This document shows, in pieces, positions 10,091 to 20,930 of a stretch of 64,000 nucleotides of DNA. The number at the start of each line of letters is the position of its first letter. The first letter of the stretch is position 1. This DNA comes from Gymnopus androsaceus JB14. Taxonomy: Eukaryota > Basidiomycota > Agaricomycetes > Agaricales > Omphalotaceae. Under the pieces are notes generated by a model, which worked only from the letters and a program-made list of their open reading frames with translations, did no database searches and was not told the DNA's origin. Made by a program: the position numbers and the translations under genes. Location of the stretch: positions 1-64,000 of the forward strand of contig ML769445.1 in assembly GCA_009733575.1 (NCBI GenBank). Direction: 5' to 3'.

Positions 10091-11479
10091 ATGCCTCCTT
10101 CTCCTCTTAATCTCAGCGGGCTGAATCGCTCAGATAATGCATCCGTATACACACTCGCTACGGTCAACGACCTAGACGACGACGACAACAACGACGTCCA
10201 TGCTCCTCTGCTGACGCCCTTGACGCCATCATACGGATCCATGCCTCATTCGCCTGGAACAGCTAGATCCTCGCGAAAACTCATATTCAATGCCACGTTG
10301 AAGATGGCTGCGATATTTGTGATTAGTACGGCGTTGCTTGGGGGGACTTTGTGGCTTGCGTTGCCGACTTTGGAGGAGTGAGTCTCCACTGCATTATTTA
10401 CTTGGCTAAGGCTGACAATTTTTGTTTCTTTAGAGCCGATAGGCCCATGCTGCGCATACCGAAATCCTTCCAGCAGCTTCAAGACCTGAACGCCCTACTG
10501 AAAAAATACCGTGATATTTACCCCTACCGAATCGTGATATGTTACATCACGACTTACCTTTTGTACGAGTGTCTTTTTCTCTCTACACTGACAATACTGA
10601 ATACCATGTAGCCTACAAGCCTTTTCACTACCCGGGTCAATGTACCTCTCGATTCTTGGCGGTGCCGTATGGGGCGTCGCGCGCGCTCTCCCGTTGGCAT
10701 GTTGCTGTGTCGCATCCGGCGCGACCCTGTGCTACCTCATCTCATCCGCTCTAGGACCCGCTCTCCTCACTATCCCCCGAATCAAGAAGCACCTCGACAG
10801 TATGGCAAATAAAGTCGAGCGAAACAAAGAAAACCTCATCTCCTTCTTAATCGTCCTACGAATCGCACCTCTCCCTCCTCATTGGGTTGTCAACGTCGTC
10901 GCTCCACATGTAGGAATAGGGATACCAACGTTTTGGATTAGTACCGCCCTAGGTATCTTTGGCGTTTCGGTCATACATACGACTATTGGAGGAGGATTGG
11001 ACGAGATGACGAGCGCTGATGATTTCCACTTGATCAGCTGGAAAAACTTTTTGGGGCTTTCAGCTATTGTGGTCGGAGTAATGGTTCCTGTGGGGTTGAG
11101 ATATTGGTTTAAACGGGGAGGAGTCATTGCAGATGTGGAGGTACAGGATGAGGATGAGGATTTGCCTTCAGCGGCGACGCCTATCCGTACGCCGCGTAGC
11201 GCTGCTCACGGTGGAGCAGCATTCCTTTATGACGAGGAAGATGAGGAGGAGGAGGATCGTATTCTTGCTGTTGGGGCTGATCATGTCGCCAACAAAATCA
11301 AGAACGCTGATTCGCGTACCCGGTTGTTGGCTTCCGAGGATGACTACTCATCTGAAGACGACGACTCGGACGGTGATATCATATTAGAAGCTGGCCCTGC
11401 TCTAGATGTTGAGCTCAAGTCGCCCAAACGTCTGGATGCGAGGTCGGATGGGAGTGGGAGTCGAGATTCTTCAAGTTGA
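10091..11479 (+). CDS. VTT-domain (TMEM41/Tvp38-like) membrane protein
   Basis: Three exons: 10091-10377, 10434-10562 and 10612-11479, with GT-AG introns of 56 and 49 bp. A low-complexity cytosolic N-terminus with LLTPLTPSYGSMP precedes a first membrane segment (MAAIFVISTALLGGTLWLAL). Splicing intron 2 joins TTYLFLQAF to SLPGSMYLSILGGAVWG, the core of the VTT/SNARE-associated Golgi domain; FLIVLRIAPLPPHWVVN and a glycine-rich GIFGVSVIHTTIGGG follow, as in the family. The C-terminus is long and acidic (DEEDEEEEDR). Family members such as TMEM41B are ER lipid scramblases that support autophagy and lipid-droplet biology, and Tvp38 is a Golgi protein; which applies here is inference. The frame is intact throughout. 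Confidence 0.88.
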
Positions 11480-12157
11480 TACTACTGATATCTTTGTTTC
11501 GTTTCGTTTCGTTTTTTTTTCACCTAGATTCGGGTTGTACTACTTGATTGCATTCGCATCCATCCATTCATTGAAAATATCTTAAACCTTTTTACGGCTG
11601 CATCTCTTCGTGGACCCCTTTCGTTGTACCTACTTACTGTCATAGTTAATAATCGCTCGCTCGTTACTTTATTTTCTGGATTGCACTGTGTAACGACATC
11701 TTCGCTTTTATATAAGCTTATTTATTTGCAGTATCTATAGCCAGTTATCTAGTCAAAGGTCGCCAAAAGGTTCGTTGATTCATTCTCACTTGATACCGTC
11801 AGAACATTCCTGATTTGCTGGAGCGTCTTTTCGACCCGCCCACTGTTAGCTACTTGGCAAGGCGCATTTTTTTCACAGTGCCGGTACCAATCAAGTCTAC
11901 TGCGCGTTATTTATAATAATGAACCGTTTAGCCAAGGTTCTTGGTCCGTTTAACCAGTGATGCTTTTCTTGGACAAGTGAGCGCGACTTTGACTACTGAT
12001 AGCCGCTAACTTATAGCTGGGTAACTTTACTATCAGGTTCTAGCGTCTCCTGGCTACTGAGCTCAAGAGCTCTCTGGTAGCTGGCTTGATCCTTCGGGTC
12101 TATATCCTTCTCGGGACTATCTAAGCTTGGGTCCTCTTGGGCTCTTAGATTAAACCA

Positions 12158-12314
12158 CATCAGCAAAACCTGGATGATCCCATAGCAAGGTCCCTCTGTA
12201 GAGCACTCTGCAGAAACTATAGATTCCTATAGATTGCTATGGCCTGCTATGGCCTGCTATGGATTGCTATAGATTGCTATAGGTGCTATAGCATTCTTAC
12301 AGGTTTTGCTAATG
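12158..12314 (+). mobile_element. MITE A, copy 1
   Basis: A 157-bp element with inverted termini catcagcaaaacctg (12158) and caggttttgctaatg (12300-12314). The interior is a self-complementary array of degenerate 10-bp words: gctatggcct, gctatggatt, gctatagatt. It has no coding capacity. A near-identical copy lies in opposite orientation at 17392-17552. Confidence 0.75.
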
Positions 12315-13235
12315 CAACTATGTTCATAGAATATGGTCTGCCCCAGATAAAGCAGACCATCTCTGGTTATTTAAACTTGGGCTAAACAGTTCTGTTTGGG
12401 AAACAAGTGGGCTCAGTTGGTACAACCTCAGGAGAGGGAGATCTAAGCATCATGATGAATGGGTGTTGGAATTCACAAGAATCTATTTTAACCACAATTA
12501 CAATGTACTTATGATTTTATGATATCACAGGAAATATCCATGCATATACTCATGGCATTACGTTACAACTTTAGTGTATTCCCATATCCTCTGGAAGAAC
12601 AGTTATAGCTGCCTTTGACCTCATCGCAATAACCTGGGATATAACTTCTAGCCATAATGCTGTTATTAGTCAACGCCATAGCAAGCCATAGCGAATTGCT
12701 ATAAGAACTATGAATCTGCTACTGCAACATTTGTTTAGCTTAATGAAGATTTAGCTATGAGTTACTATGGACTTACCAAATTATATTTTGAACCTGGTTA
12801 GACAGTAGGATGCTCATGTGCTCTATAGGGCAATCCATTAGCAGCCCATAGCAGATCCTATAGCTTCGTTGGTATAATAAGGTGACCCTGGTAATGTCTT
12901 AACATAGGGTGCTATGGGAGTCAATTGCTACATGAAGCTTGTCGTTATAGGGGATAACACGCTACGTATTTATCAGGTGCTATCCATGTTTCACAGGCCC
13001 AAACGCCTGTTTTTTTGCTGATAAGAATTCTGATGAATGGAAAATGGCCACCCTGTCCCTCAATGAGTCTTGACTGCCACGGCTTTTCCTATCACAGTAC
13101 TGGGCTGAACACAAAGCATGTTGATGCCAATAATTGTGCTTATACATTATCAAGTACTACCTTTTTAATAATCTACATAGACTCGCCTGACCGTTATAGG
13201 TAACCACATATATTGTGTACTAATTCTTCATGTTA

Positions 13236-13465
13236 ATACATCAAACTGTAATCTTCACTGGAAAGGTCTCCAGAGATCATCCATAGGATGCTTGTGGCAG
13301 GCTTCAAAAAAAGACGGGTCAATTTTCTTCCAGAGCTATTCCAGAGGTACTTCTGGAGATAGTGGTACAACATTTGTTATCTAGCTCCACCGAGATGACA
13401 CACAGAATGTTTGAAAATGATTAGGGTTTTTTCGCTCAAGCAAAATACATGAGTTTTATGCTGAT
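13236..13465 (-). mobile_element. MITE B-like copy, reverse orientation
   Basis: The reverse complement resembles the element at 17718-17895: aactgtaatcttcactgg at one side, blocks of ctccagagat and ttccagag inside, and ttttatgctgatgtag at the other end. It is more diverged than the 17.7-kb copy, and the flanking 13466-13570 also mirrors 17625-17717, so the copies share more than the element. Confidence 0.6.
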
Positions 13466-13689
13466 GTAGTCATCAAACCAGCACAAACTCATTGGGGCAC
13501 CGCTAATGATGAAGAAATACAGAGCTTGCAGCAGCCAGCACGCTGAAAAAGCAAAGAAAGCTATGATATCCTTCTATGAATTTTAATGAATAAGCAGATT
13601 AGATCTTGTGGCCTGAAGGTGGGGTTAGGTCCTTATTAGTAGCTGGGGATGGGCTCCACGTACATCTGTCGTGGCTCTTAGACTTAAAC

Positions 13690-13925
13690 CACATGCGGCA
13701 GCAAAACCAATAACGACCTTGATACCCCATAGCAAGGCCCCCTCCTTTGTGTCCAAGATACTGACTATCTGGCAAGAGACCATAATAGAGCTCTACCTAT
13801 AGATTTTTAATTTTGCTATGGCCTGCTATAAAGGCCCTGCTATGGAATAGTAGCTATACCCTATTTGCGTATAGGATGTTCTATGTAAATCCGCAAACTT
13901 CATTAACAGGTGATTTGCTAATGCA
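13690..13925 (+). repeat. Degenerate MITE A copy
   Basis: It begins ccacatgcggcagcaaaacc and ends aggtgatttgctaatgcaac, with ctatggcctgctat words between. It is a third, eroded version of the element at 12158-12314 followed by the same downstream sequence (atatggtctgccccag). Confidence 0.55.
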
Positions 13926-15005
13926 ACTATTTTGTTGCTAACATTGGGAAATATGGTCTGCCCCAGAGTAACTATGACAGACCATGAAGCTAACTCCTGG
14001 TTTATTTACAACTATAATGGTGCTAAACAGTTCCTGTGAGCTCGGGTTAAACACACCGTTGGAAGACTCTATGTTATTGGAATACAAACCTTCAGCAGCG
14101 CGAGGGTATTAACAAGCATCCATGATATGAAATTTGCGAGTTGTTGGGAATGCACAAGACTCAAATTATACATATTTTTAACCACAATTACAATTGTACT
14201 TTGATTTTGTAATGAATCATCCCCACATGGAAATAAAGTCCATGCAGGTATATCCACCATCATAAGGCGGACAATAGACACTTAATGTTTCTCATGACCC
14301 CTCGCACTACAATATCACACTATCGTTGGTAAAATAACCGAAACATTGGGGATATACCTATATTGATTTTAGTTATGAAGGTCAATGGGATGTTATGGTA
14401 GTCTTGCGTAAGCAATAACATGAGGCAGCTTGGTAGGTAGTCAGCATAAAATCACGTTACCTTTTGGTCGCAGGACACTCACTGCCAAGCGTCTTTTATG
14501 CGATAGATGAACCTCTCTCAACTCATCATTTTGAGTCTAGGCCCTCAGGGAGCCCCGAGTATAGCACGGCAAAATGGACTATACATCACCACCTTATATA
14601 ATCTTAACCATTTCTTATTCTAACAATGTGGCAGACAAACATGATAATGAATAACTAACCAATTTACTTGATCTATGTCTATGACTATGGATATTGATCA
14701 TAGTATCATTTTATTGTTAGTCCACTAGGTTGAAATAAAGTAAGCCAAGATAAGGTGGGGTAGTGCGAAGATCCATATTCCTACTTCCCAGCAAAACAAC
14801 GATCAGAGAATAATAATTTGCCGCATTACAGCTTGATTGAGATTGATGCATATGCCATTGTCAGACAGTGGTCCGTAGAATCTATATCGAAAACGTTAGG
14901 GCATCACATATGTACAGATATGGGTGTAGCTATGGGTTACCACGCTTATGAGTCTACTAACTGTAGTCATCTACCTAATATTATTAAGTCTCGTTGCCAT
15001 TGGCA

Positions 15006-15369
15006 TGGTTATTAAGGGGAGGACCCATAAGTGATGAATGAAATCAGGCCTGAAGCAATATCATACGAGGCCGGTGCTCGGATTGAAGTGTATGACACCC
15101 ACCCAGCTAAGGCTGTATGTGTTAATGAATGCGAATCGGCTCTGTGCTGAGCAAACGAAGGACAAACCTTCAAATTTCATAACCTATTTAATTCTACCAA
15201 GTCACAAGGAGCGAACATTCCGATGTAGTTTGAAATAAGTAGTCAGCGCGGTGTGTAATTGGGAGCCTATGAGTTCAGGAGATATATGACTCGGACTCAA
15301 TTAGCTCGCTAAAAGGTTCATTGGATAACGTGCCTGATTGGGACTGCAGTTCAAGTTGTAGTCGTTAAA
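15006..15369 (+). repeat. Left arm of a large palindrome
   Basis: It matches the reverse complement of 16213-16589 along most of its length, including aggacccataagtgatgaat, caggcctg, cgattcgcattcattaacac in complement, and gcctgattgggactgcagtt. Small indels separate the arms. A third, partial copy in the right-arm orientation starts just after the gap (15415-15480). Confidence 0.8.
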
Positions 15370-15373
15370 CACT

Positions 15374-15398
15374 NNNNNNNNNNNNNNNNNNNNNNNNN
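15374..15398. other. Assembly gap (25 N)
   Basis: A run of 25 N. It falls within 5 bp of the end of the palindrome's left arm, where sequence could not be joined confidently. The true gap size is unknown and the local order could be wrong. Confidence 0.99.
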
Positions 15399-16212
15399 GG
15401 TTAGTTACAAAGATGGTTGATGAAACTCTGAGGGTTTGTTCATTCGTTTACTCGGGTGCTGAGCTCTGATTCGTTGACAACCATAGCAGTGAGCCAGATT
15501 CCTCCGAGTACACTCATTAGCAATGATACGGAGGTCTGCAAGCTGGCACTGACACCGTGCCCCTCTATCTCCCAGCCTCCCAGGGACCGAATCTGTGTAG
15601 TAAATCTTAGATTCGAGCAGTAGGTCTGTAAAAACGATCGATAACTTCGATGATGTCAGCGACTTGTACTGACCGTATGACGAACAGCTACATGCACAGA
15701 GTACTTCTTCACAGTGGACGCTTCCTTAACTTAAGAAAAGTCTGTAATTCCTCCTTCGATCAGTATTCGTACTAAACGAACCGTTTAACCCAAGTTTAAA
15801 TCACAGTTAACTCAAAGATGAACTGCTTTTTTGGGGCAGACTGTATTTCATGGTCGGTTTAACCCAAGCTTAGTTAATATTCAGCCAGAGATGCCGTCCT
15901 TTTTTTTTATGGTTTAAGTAGTTGTGCTGCTCCTGCTGTAAGTCGTATTTCTCCAAGTTCGTGGCCCATCAAGCTGTTTTGACGCTCCAGATCTTGAATA
16001 GGTATGTAGATAAAGGCTAGTAACCTGATACATACTTACCTGTATCTTTTTTGGCAGATGGTTGATAAATGCTTTGTTTAATTTGTTCTGCGTCTGGCAG
16101 TGCTCTACAATCTTCTACATACAGCTCATCATCAAAGCCTCTCAGTGTCTTTCGAGGAATATGAAGACAATTTGGAAGCGATGACTTGTGTCATACCACT
16201 ATTAACCGTCAT

Positions 16213-16589
16213 GATTAACAGCTAACGACCACAACTTGAACTGCAGTCCCAATCAGGCACGTTATCCAATGAACCTTTTAGCGAGCTAATTGAGTCCGAG
16301 TCATATATCTCCTGAACTCATAGGCTCCCAATTATACACGCGGCTCTGACTATTTAAAACTACATCGGAATGTTCTCCTCTTGTGACTTGGTAGAATTAA
16401 ATAGTTTATGAAATTTTGAAGGTTTGTTCATTCGTTTGCTCAGCACAGAGCCGATTCGCATTCATTAACACATACAGCCTTGCAAGCCTGCGAGTTCCCA
16501 ATATACTTCAATCCGAGCACTGGCCTCGTATGATATTATTCCAGGCCTGATTTCATTCATCACTTATGGGTCCTCCTCTAATAACATCA
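16213..16589 (-). repeat. Right arm of the large palindrome
   Basis: Inverse copy of 15006-15369, separated from it by about 840 bp that include the gap. The arm has fewer indels than the left one relative to the third partial copy. No open frame is shared by the arms, so this is not a recognisable transposase-bearing terminal repeat. Confidence 0.8.
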
Positions 16590-17391
16590 TGAACGTGCTG
16601 TAACAAGTTCAGTGTAAGTAGTAGTGTGTATCCAATGTCATTGCAACTTGTATTGACCATATGACAAACAGCTACATACTAAGTATGAAGCATATTTCTT
16701 CGTAGTGGAATTGTTGAACACTTCCTTAAAAGTTAACTTTGCAACAGTGAATAAAAAGTCTGTTATTTTCTTCTTCAACTAGTATTGTTGTTATTGATTG
16801 AACTTGTTGAGGAGTGGTTGCTCCAGCTGCTCAGCACTGAGTTGAGATGTACTTCCAGTACCCCTGGTATCTGTTATTCATACATTATATATACCAGATA
16901 GATAGATCACAAATGTTAATCATTCTTGCCCCCATTGTTAGAAATAAGAGATGGAGTTTAAACCATTGTATAGCCATTTGGCCTCAACTGGGCCCTGAGG
17001 CAAATGGGTAAGGTTTACTAAGGTACATGTGTCTCTAGAAGTAGTACTTGTACTGACAGAAATACCTATGTCATAACTATCAAATATAGTAAATGGCTAC
17101 TATGTAAATGTGAGTGGATTTCATGAGAAACATTAGTAAGTGGCTATTGTGAGTATATGCATGGATATTTCCTGTGATATCATAACATCATAAGCACATT
17201 GTAATTGTGGTTAAAATAAATTTTCCATAAATTCCAACACCCATTCATCATAATGCTTGATTGAGATTTTCTCCTCTGTGGTTGTACCAACTGAGCCCAC
17301 TAGTTTCCCAACAGACTGTTTAGCCCAAGTTTAAATAACCAGAGATGGTCTGCTTTTATCTGGGGCAGACCATATTTCATGAACATAGTTG

Positions 17392-17552
17392 CATTAGCAA
17401 AACCTGTATGAATGCTATAGCACCTACTATAGCAATCTATAGCAATCCATAGCAGGCCATAGCAGGCCATAGCAATCTATAGGAATCTATAGTTCTGCAG
17501 AGTGCTCTGCAGAGGAGGACCTTGCTATGGGATCATCCAGGTTTTGCTGATG
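17392..17552 (-). mobile_element. MITE A, copy 2
   Basis: Termini cattagcaaaacctg (17392) and caggttttgctgatg (17538-17552), 161 bp, interior of ctatagcaatc and ccatagcagg words. It is the inverse of 12158-12314 with very few differences. Flanking sequence on both sides is shared too, so the copy arose by a larger duplication, not only by transposition. Confidence 0.75.
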
Positions 17553-17717
17553 TGGTTTAACCCAAGAGCCCAAGAGGACCCAAGCTTAGATAACCATTCA
17601 GCCACAGATCATTATAAAAGATATCATGCTTTTCTTTGCTTTTTCAGCTGTGCTGCTGCTGCAAGTCTGTATTTCTTCAATTAGCAGTGCCCAATTGAGT
17701 GTGCTGGTTTGATGCTA

Positions 17718-17895
17718 CATCAGCAAAACCTGTATTTTTGCTGGAGAAAACCCATTCATTTGGGACATCTCTGGAACAAGGTACCCTATTCCAGAGACCT
17801 CTGGAAATCTCTGGAGAAAATTGACAGTTTTTTTGACAGCTGTCAAGCTCCAGAGATCTCTGGAGACCTCCAGTGAAGATACAGTTTTTGCTGAT
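17718..17895 (+). mobile_element. MITE B
   Basis: A 178-bp element with inverted termini catcagcaaaacctgtat and atacagtttttgctgat. The termini are those of MITE A but the interior is different: self-complementary words ctctggaga, ccagagacc and ttgacagctgtcaa. No coding capacity. Confidence 0.75.
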
Positions 17896-18868
17896 TAGTA
17901 CACTTTTTACCTATAACAGGTCAGGAGTCTATGTAGATAAGTAACTTGATAAATGCTTTGTTTCAGAGCATATGGAAAGCCTGGCAGTCAAGACTCTACA
18001 ACAGGTAGCCATTTTCATCATCAAAGCCTCTAACTGTCTTCCGAGGAATATGGAAACAAGTTGTAAGTAAGTGCTCATACCCAGTGTCATTGCAGCTTGT
18101 ATTGACCGTATTCTGATGAACAGCTACAAGGCGTATTACCAGAACATGGAGCTACTAGTATGGGAATCTGCATCCCTCGACTTTCACATCATGTCATCCC
18201 TTGCTCATATCCATTTGAATATTACATAGTATATTGGTATTCCAATATAAACCATTTCACTAAGTTTAACCATTGAACCAGAGTTTGTTTAGGCAAGTGC
18301 AAGCTGTATTCATGATCCGGTTAAACTTGGTGCTTTTTCTTGCTGCAATTTGTATTTCTTTCATGGCGCGCATTCGAGCGAGCCTGCTCTGATGAACTAC
18401 GTTAAAATGGAAGCACCTTGGATGGACATTCGCCAATTGAATTTTAGGAGGCTACTTATTAACGTTGGTTAATGGTTACCTGTGATCCCGCACACCTGCA
18501 CAGGTATCACTGTCTGCTGTCAGAACCGAGCTGATCTGCTGATCTACTGAGTGTCACAATCAGCCTTCTGGCAGTGCTTCTCATACAGCAGGAGGGCAAT
18601 GTACTTCAGACTAAGTCTCCATCCTCAAGGCCAGGTCACATACATATTTAGGACAGCGGTATTCGTTACCGAATGAACCGTTATAACAGTTAGACGTTAA
18701 TTTATTATCAATATTTACGGTTAATCAAGTAGCGCTAAAGGGTATTTGGGTCTAGTATATAACTTCGTTCGTGCTGGTTTGTGAATTTTAGCTTCTTCGC
18801 TACTCCCAGGCTTCAGACTGAGGCGAGATTCACAAACCCACCCATATCGCGTCTACTTTGAACTGATC

Positions 18869-20930
18869 ATGACCGTGTTCTCGACAGATAATTATCGTTC
18901 TACTTGCCACGGCATGGCTCAAATGGAAATGGAACAAGATAACTCTAGTTATCAGTGGGTGCAACATCGACAGAACATGCAGGGTACTGTAGAATCAAGT
19001 TCTCTACAGTCCCAGAACGACATGCTTTCTTATTCTAACGAGCTGCGTTGGCAGCCTCCTTCGAATCCTCATGAGATAACGATTCACATTCAAGGGCGCA
19101 CAATTAGCCTCGCTGATCTGTCCGAACGAGCAGCCGCCCTCCGCAACATGATTATGAACCAGGAAACGGAAATACGCCGCATGCGAGCTGGAATGCCTGA
19201 TAACGTGTTTATGGCCAAGATGATGCGTACATGCCAGACCAAGATCGCCTACAGGAAGGAATCTTTGAACAAAATCTTGACGTTGGCGAACATTTGCATC
19301 CAGCAGAATAATGGTAACAACCTTAGGTGCGTCCGCGATTGCTGAGTATCATTCATCGATGTAACATGTTTACGTGTAAGTAGTGATGATTCGGATCTCT
19401 CATCGGATGAAGCGCTTCCGCCTCCAGGCAGTTACTGCCATCCCGAGTCTTCGCTAAGGACGACTCTGTCTAATACCCAGCCCCAATTCAGCCTCTGACC
19501 CCCAGTCAACGGCCTATCTCAGCCTCTCACTCTGCCCATTCCGATAATTCTGCACCCCAGCCTGCTGGAGCTTGGGGAACAGATCCGTCCCTTTTAAACC
19601 AGGGCCTAATGGCCTTCCCTCTTGGACCAGATCATGTAACTCACCATCCGACTCGGATAAATCACAATCAAGGCATACCTCTTCTTGACAAACAGCGATT
19701 TGAGAACGCATACAAGCGATGGTGCTTAATAAATAACGTCGTACCCGATCCCCAGCTTCTTTGTATCGACAATCGGTCAATTGATCTGTACGAGCTGCAC
19801 TGTCAGGTAATCCGTGAAGGTGGTATGGAGAACGTGAGTTCTTCAAGTTTAATCTATCTTTAGTGAATTGAATTGTGTGTTATAGGTAACACGCAAAGAG
19901 TTGTGGCCTGTAATTGGTGGTCGCTTGGGATTCGTCCATTTCCATGATACAGTAACGAATCACCAAAATGTAGCCCGGCTACTGGCATACATCTCCAACA
20001 TGTCTGCAGGGAATACATCTCAGCTTTCCAAGCGACCGACATGGTTCCCTGATAGATTTGTACCAGAATACTGGAACCTGGCAATTTCCTCGTATCCTTT
20101 ACGGAAACCTTGCAAAGGCTGGATGCACGGGAGCTGCGTATAATCATTAGGTGGTCAGCCCAGTCGGCGGCCGAGTTGAGGGCTAGGAGAATGTCTGAGA
20201 GTGTAATTAGCTTCATCGAGAAGCATCGGTATAGTTTACAGGGGATGGCTAGGGACGAAGAGACATTTGGTAGCAACTTCCGCCGTGATACCCAACCAGC
20301 TTCAGAACAGCCATCCTCTAACCCAAGTATTGGCAATCTGTTCAGTCAACCTTTGGTGGAGTCTCATCCGCGTCCAACGCAAGAGCAGTTGAGTGTCGTT
20401 CATGCGAATATCAACAGGCTCAAAGCTGATTATACTGCCCGTGGTAAGAGTTCTGACCTGTATCCGTAGTGAAGAGACTTCATTCTCTATTTTCAACAGT
20501 AATTCCAATGATGCCTCCTGTCGAGGTTCCGCCTGCAAGCAGAGCAGAATATGGTAGCCTGGTGGACATGGTGTTCCAACTTGCAAATGATCTCGACCAC
20601 AAGTTGGTTATCTTTAGTATTGTCACCAAGAACGAGGAAAACACGAGGAAAATTTTGAGTGCTGTATGTTTAAATATTTTCTTGCGCGATGTCTTTTATC
20701 TTCTTTACTTTGCTTACAATCACTGGCTACTAATAGGTCGTTACGGTTCAACACCAAAGGTCTCTGTTGACGTCACCCGAGCCCAAGTTCATTATTTCCT
20801 TTGAGACACTACGGCTATTTTATGGGCAACTTCAGAACGTAGGACATCAGATCCACGCTATCATCACCAATTGGGTCAAAGGACGAGGGGACCCGTCTTT
20901 TCTAGTCAAGGCTGAATATGCAGAACCTAG
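18869..20930 (+). pseudogene. Decayed paralogue of the ARID-domain gene
   Basis: Parallel to the gene at 23949-27880: it keeps HRQNMQ, QGRTISLADLSERAA, AGMPDNVFMAKM, the ARID start LLDKQRFENAYKRWCL with LHCQVIREGG, an intron after GGMEN at the same place, and SAAELRARRMSES further on. Between the ARID and that block the frame is broken: the homologous frame reads through HVCREYISAF and then meets tga tag at 20050-20055. The Q-rich N-terminus is much shorter. Similarity ends near IHAIITNW, so the C-terminal third is missing. It is probably a decayed tandem copy, although a short ARID product cannot be excluded. Confidence 0.75.

Larger units (their letters stand above)
11480..18868. other. Non-coding repeat-dense region
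   Basis: No gene is recognised over 7.4 kb. The segment is a mosaic of non-coding repeats. 12100-12560 is repeated in inverse orientation at 17150-17600; 13200-14300 is a second, more diverged unit in the same orientation as the first; 13450-13570 mirrors 17625-17720. Direct copies also occur: 16010-16200 with 17925-18065 (tgataaatgctttgtt, catcatcaaagcctct, ccgaggaatatg), and the block around gaccgtatgacgaacagctac near 15670, 16655 and 18110. Three MITE-like elements and a large palindrome are listed separately. A gap of Ns lies inside. Confidence 0.75.

Noticed and set aside
11480..18868. CRISPR-like interpretation of the regularly spaced short repeats
   Set aside because: Units are degenerate, contiguous and palindromic without unique spacers, and the genome is eukaryotic.
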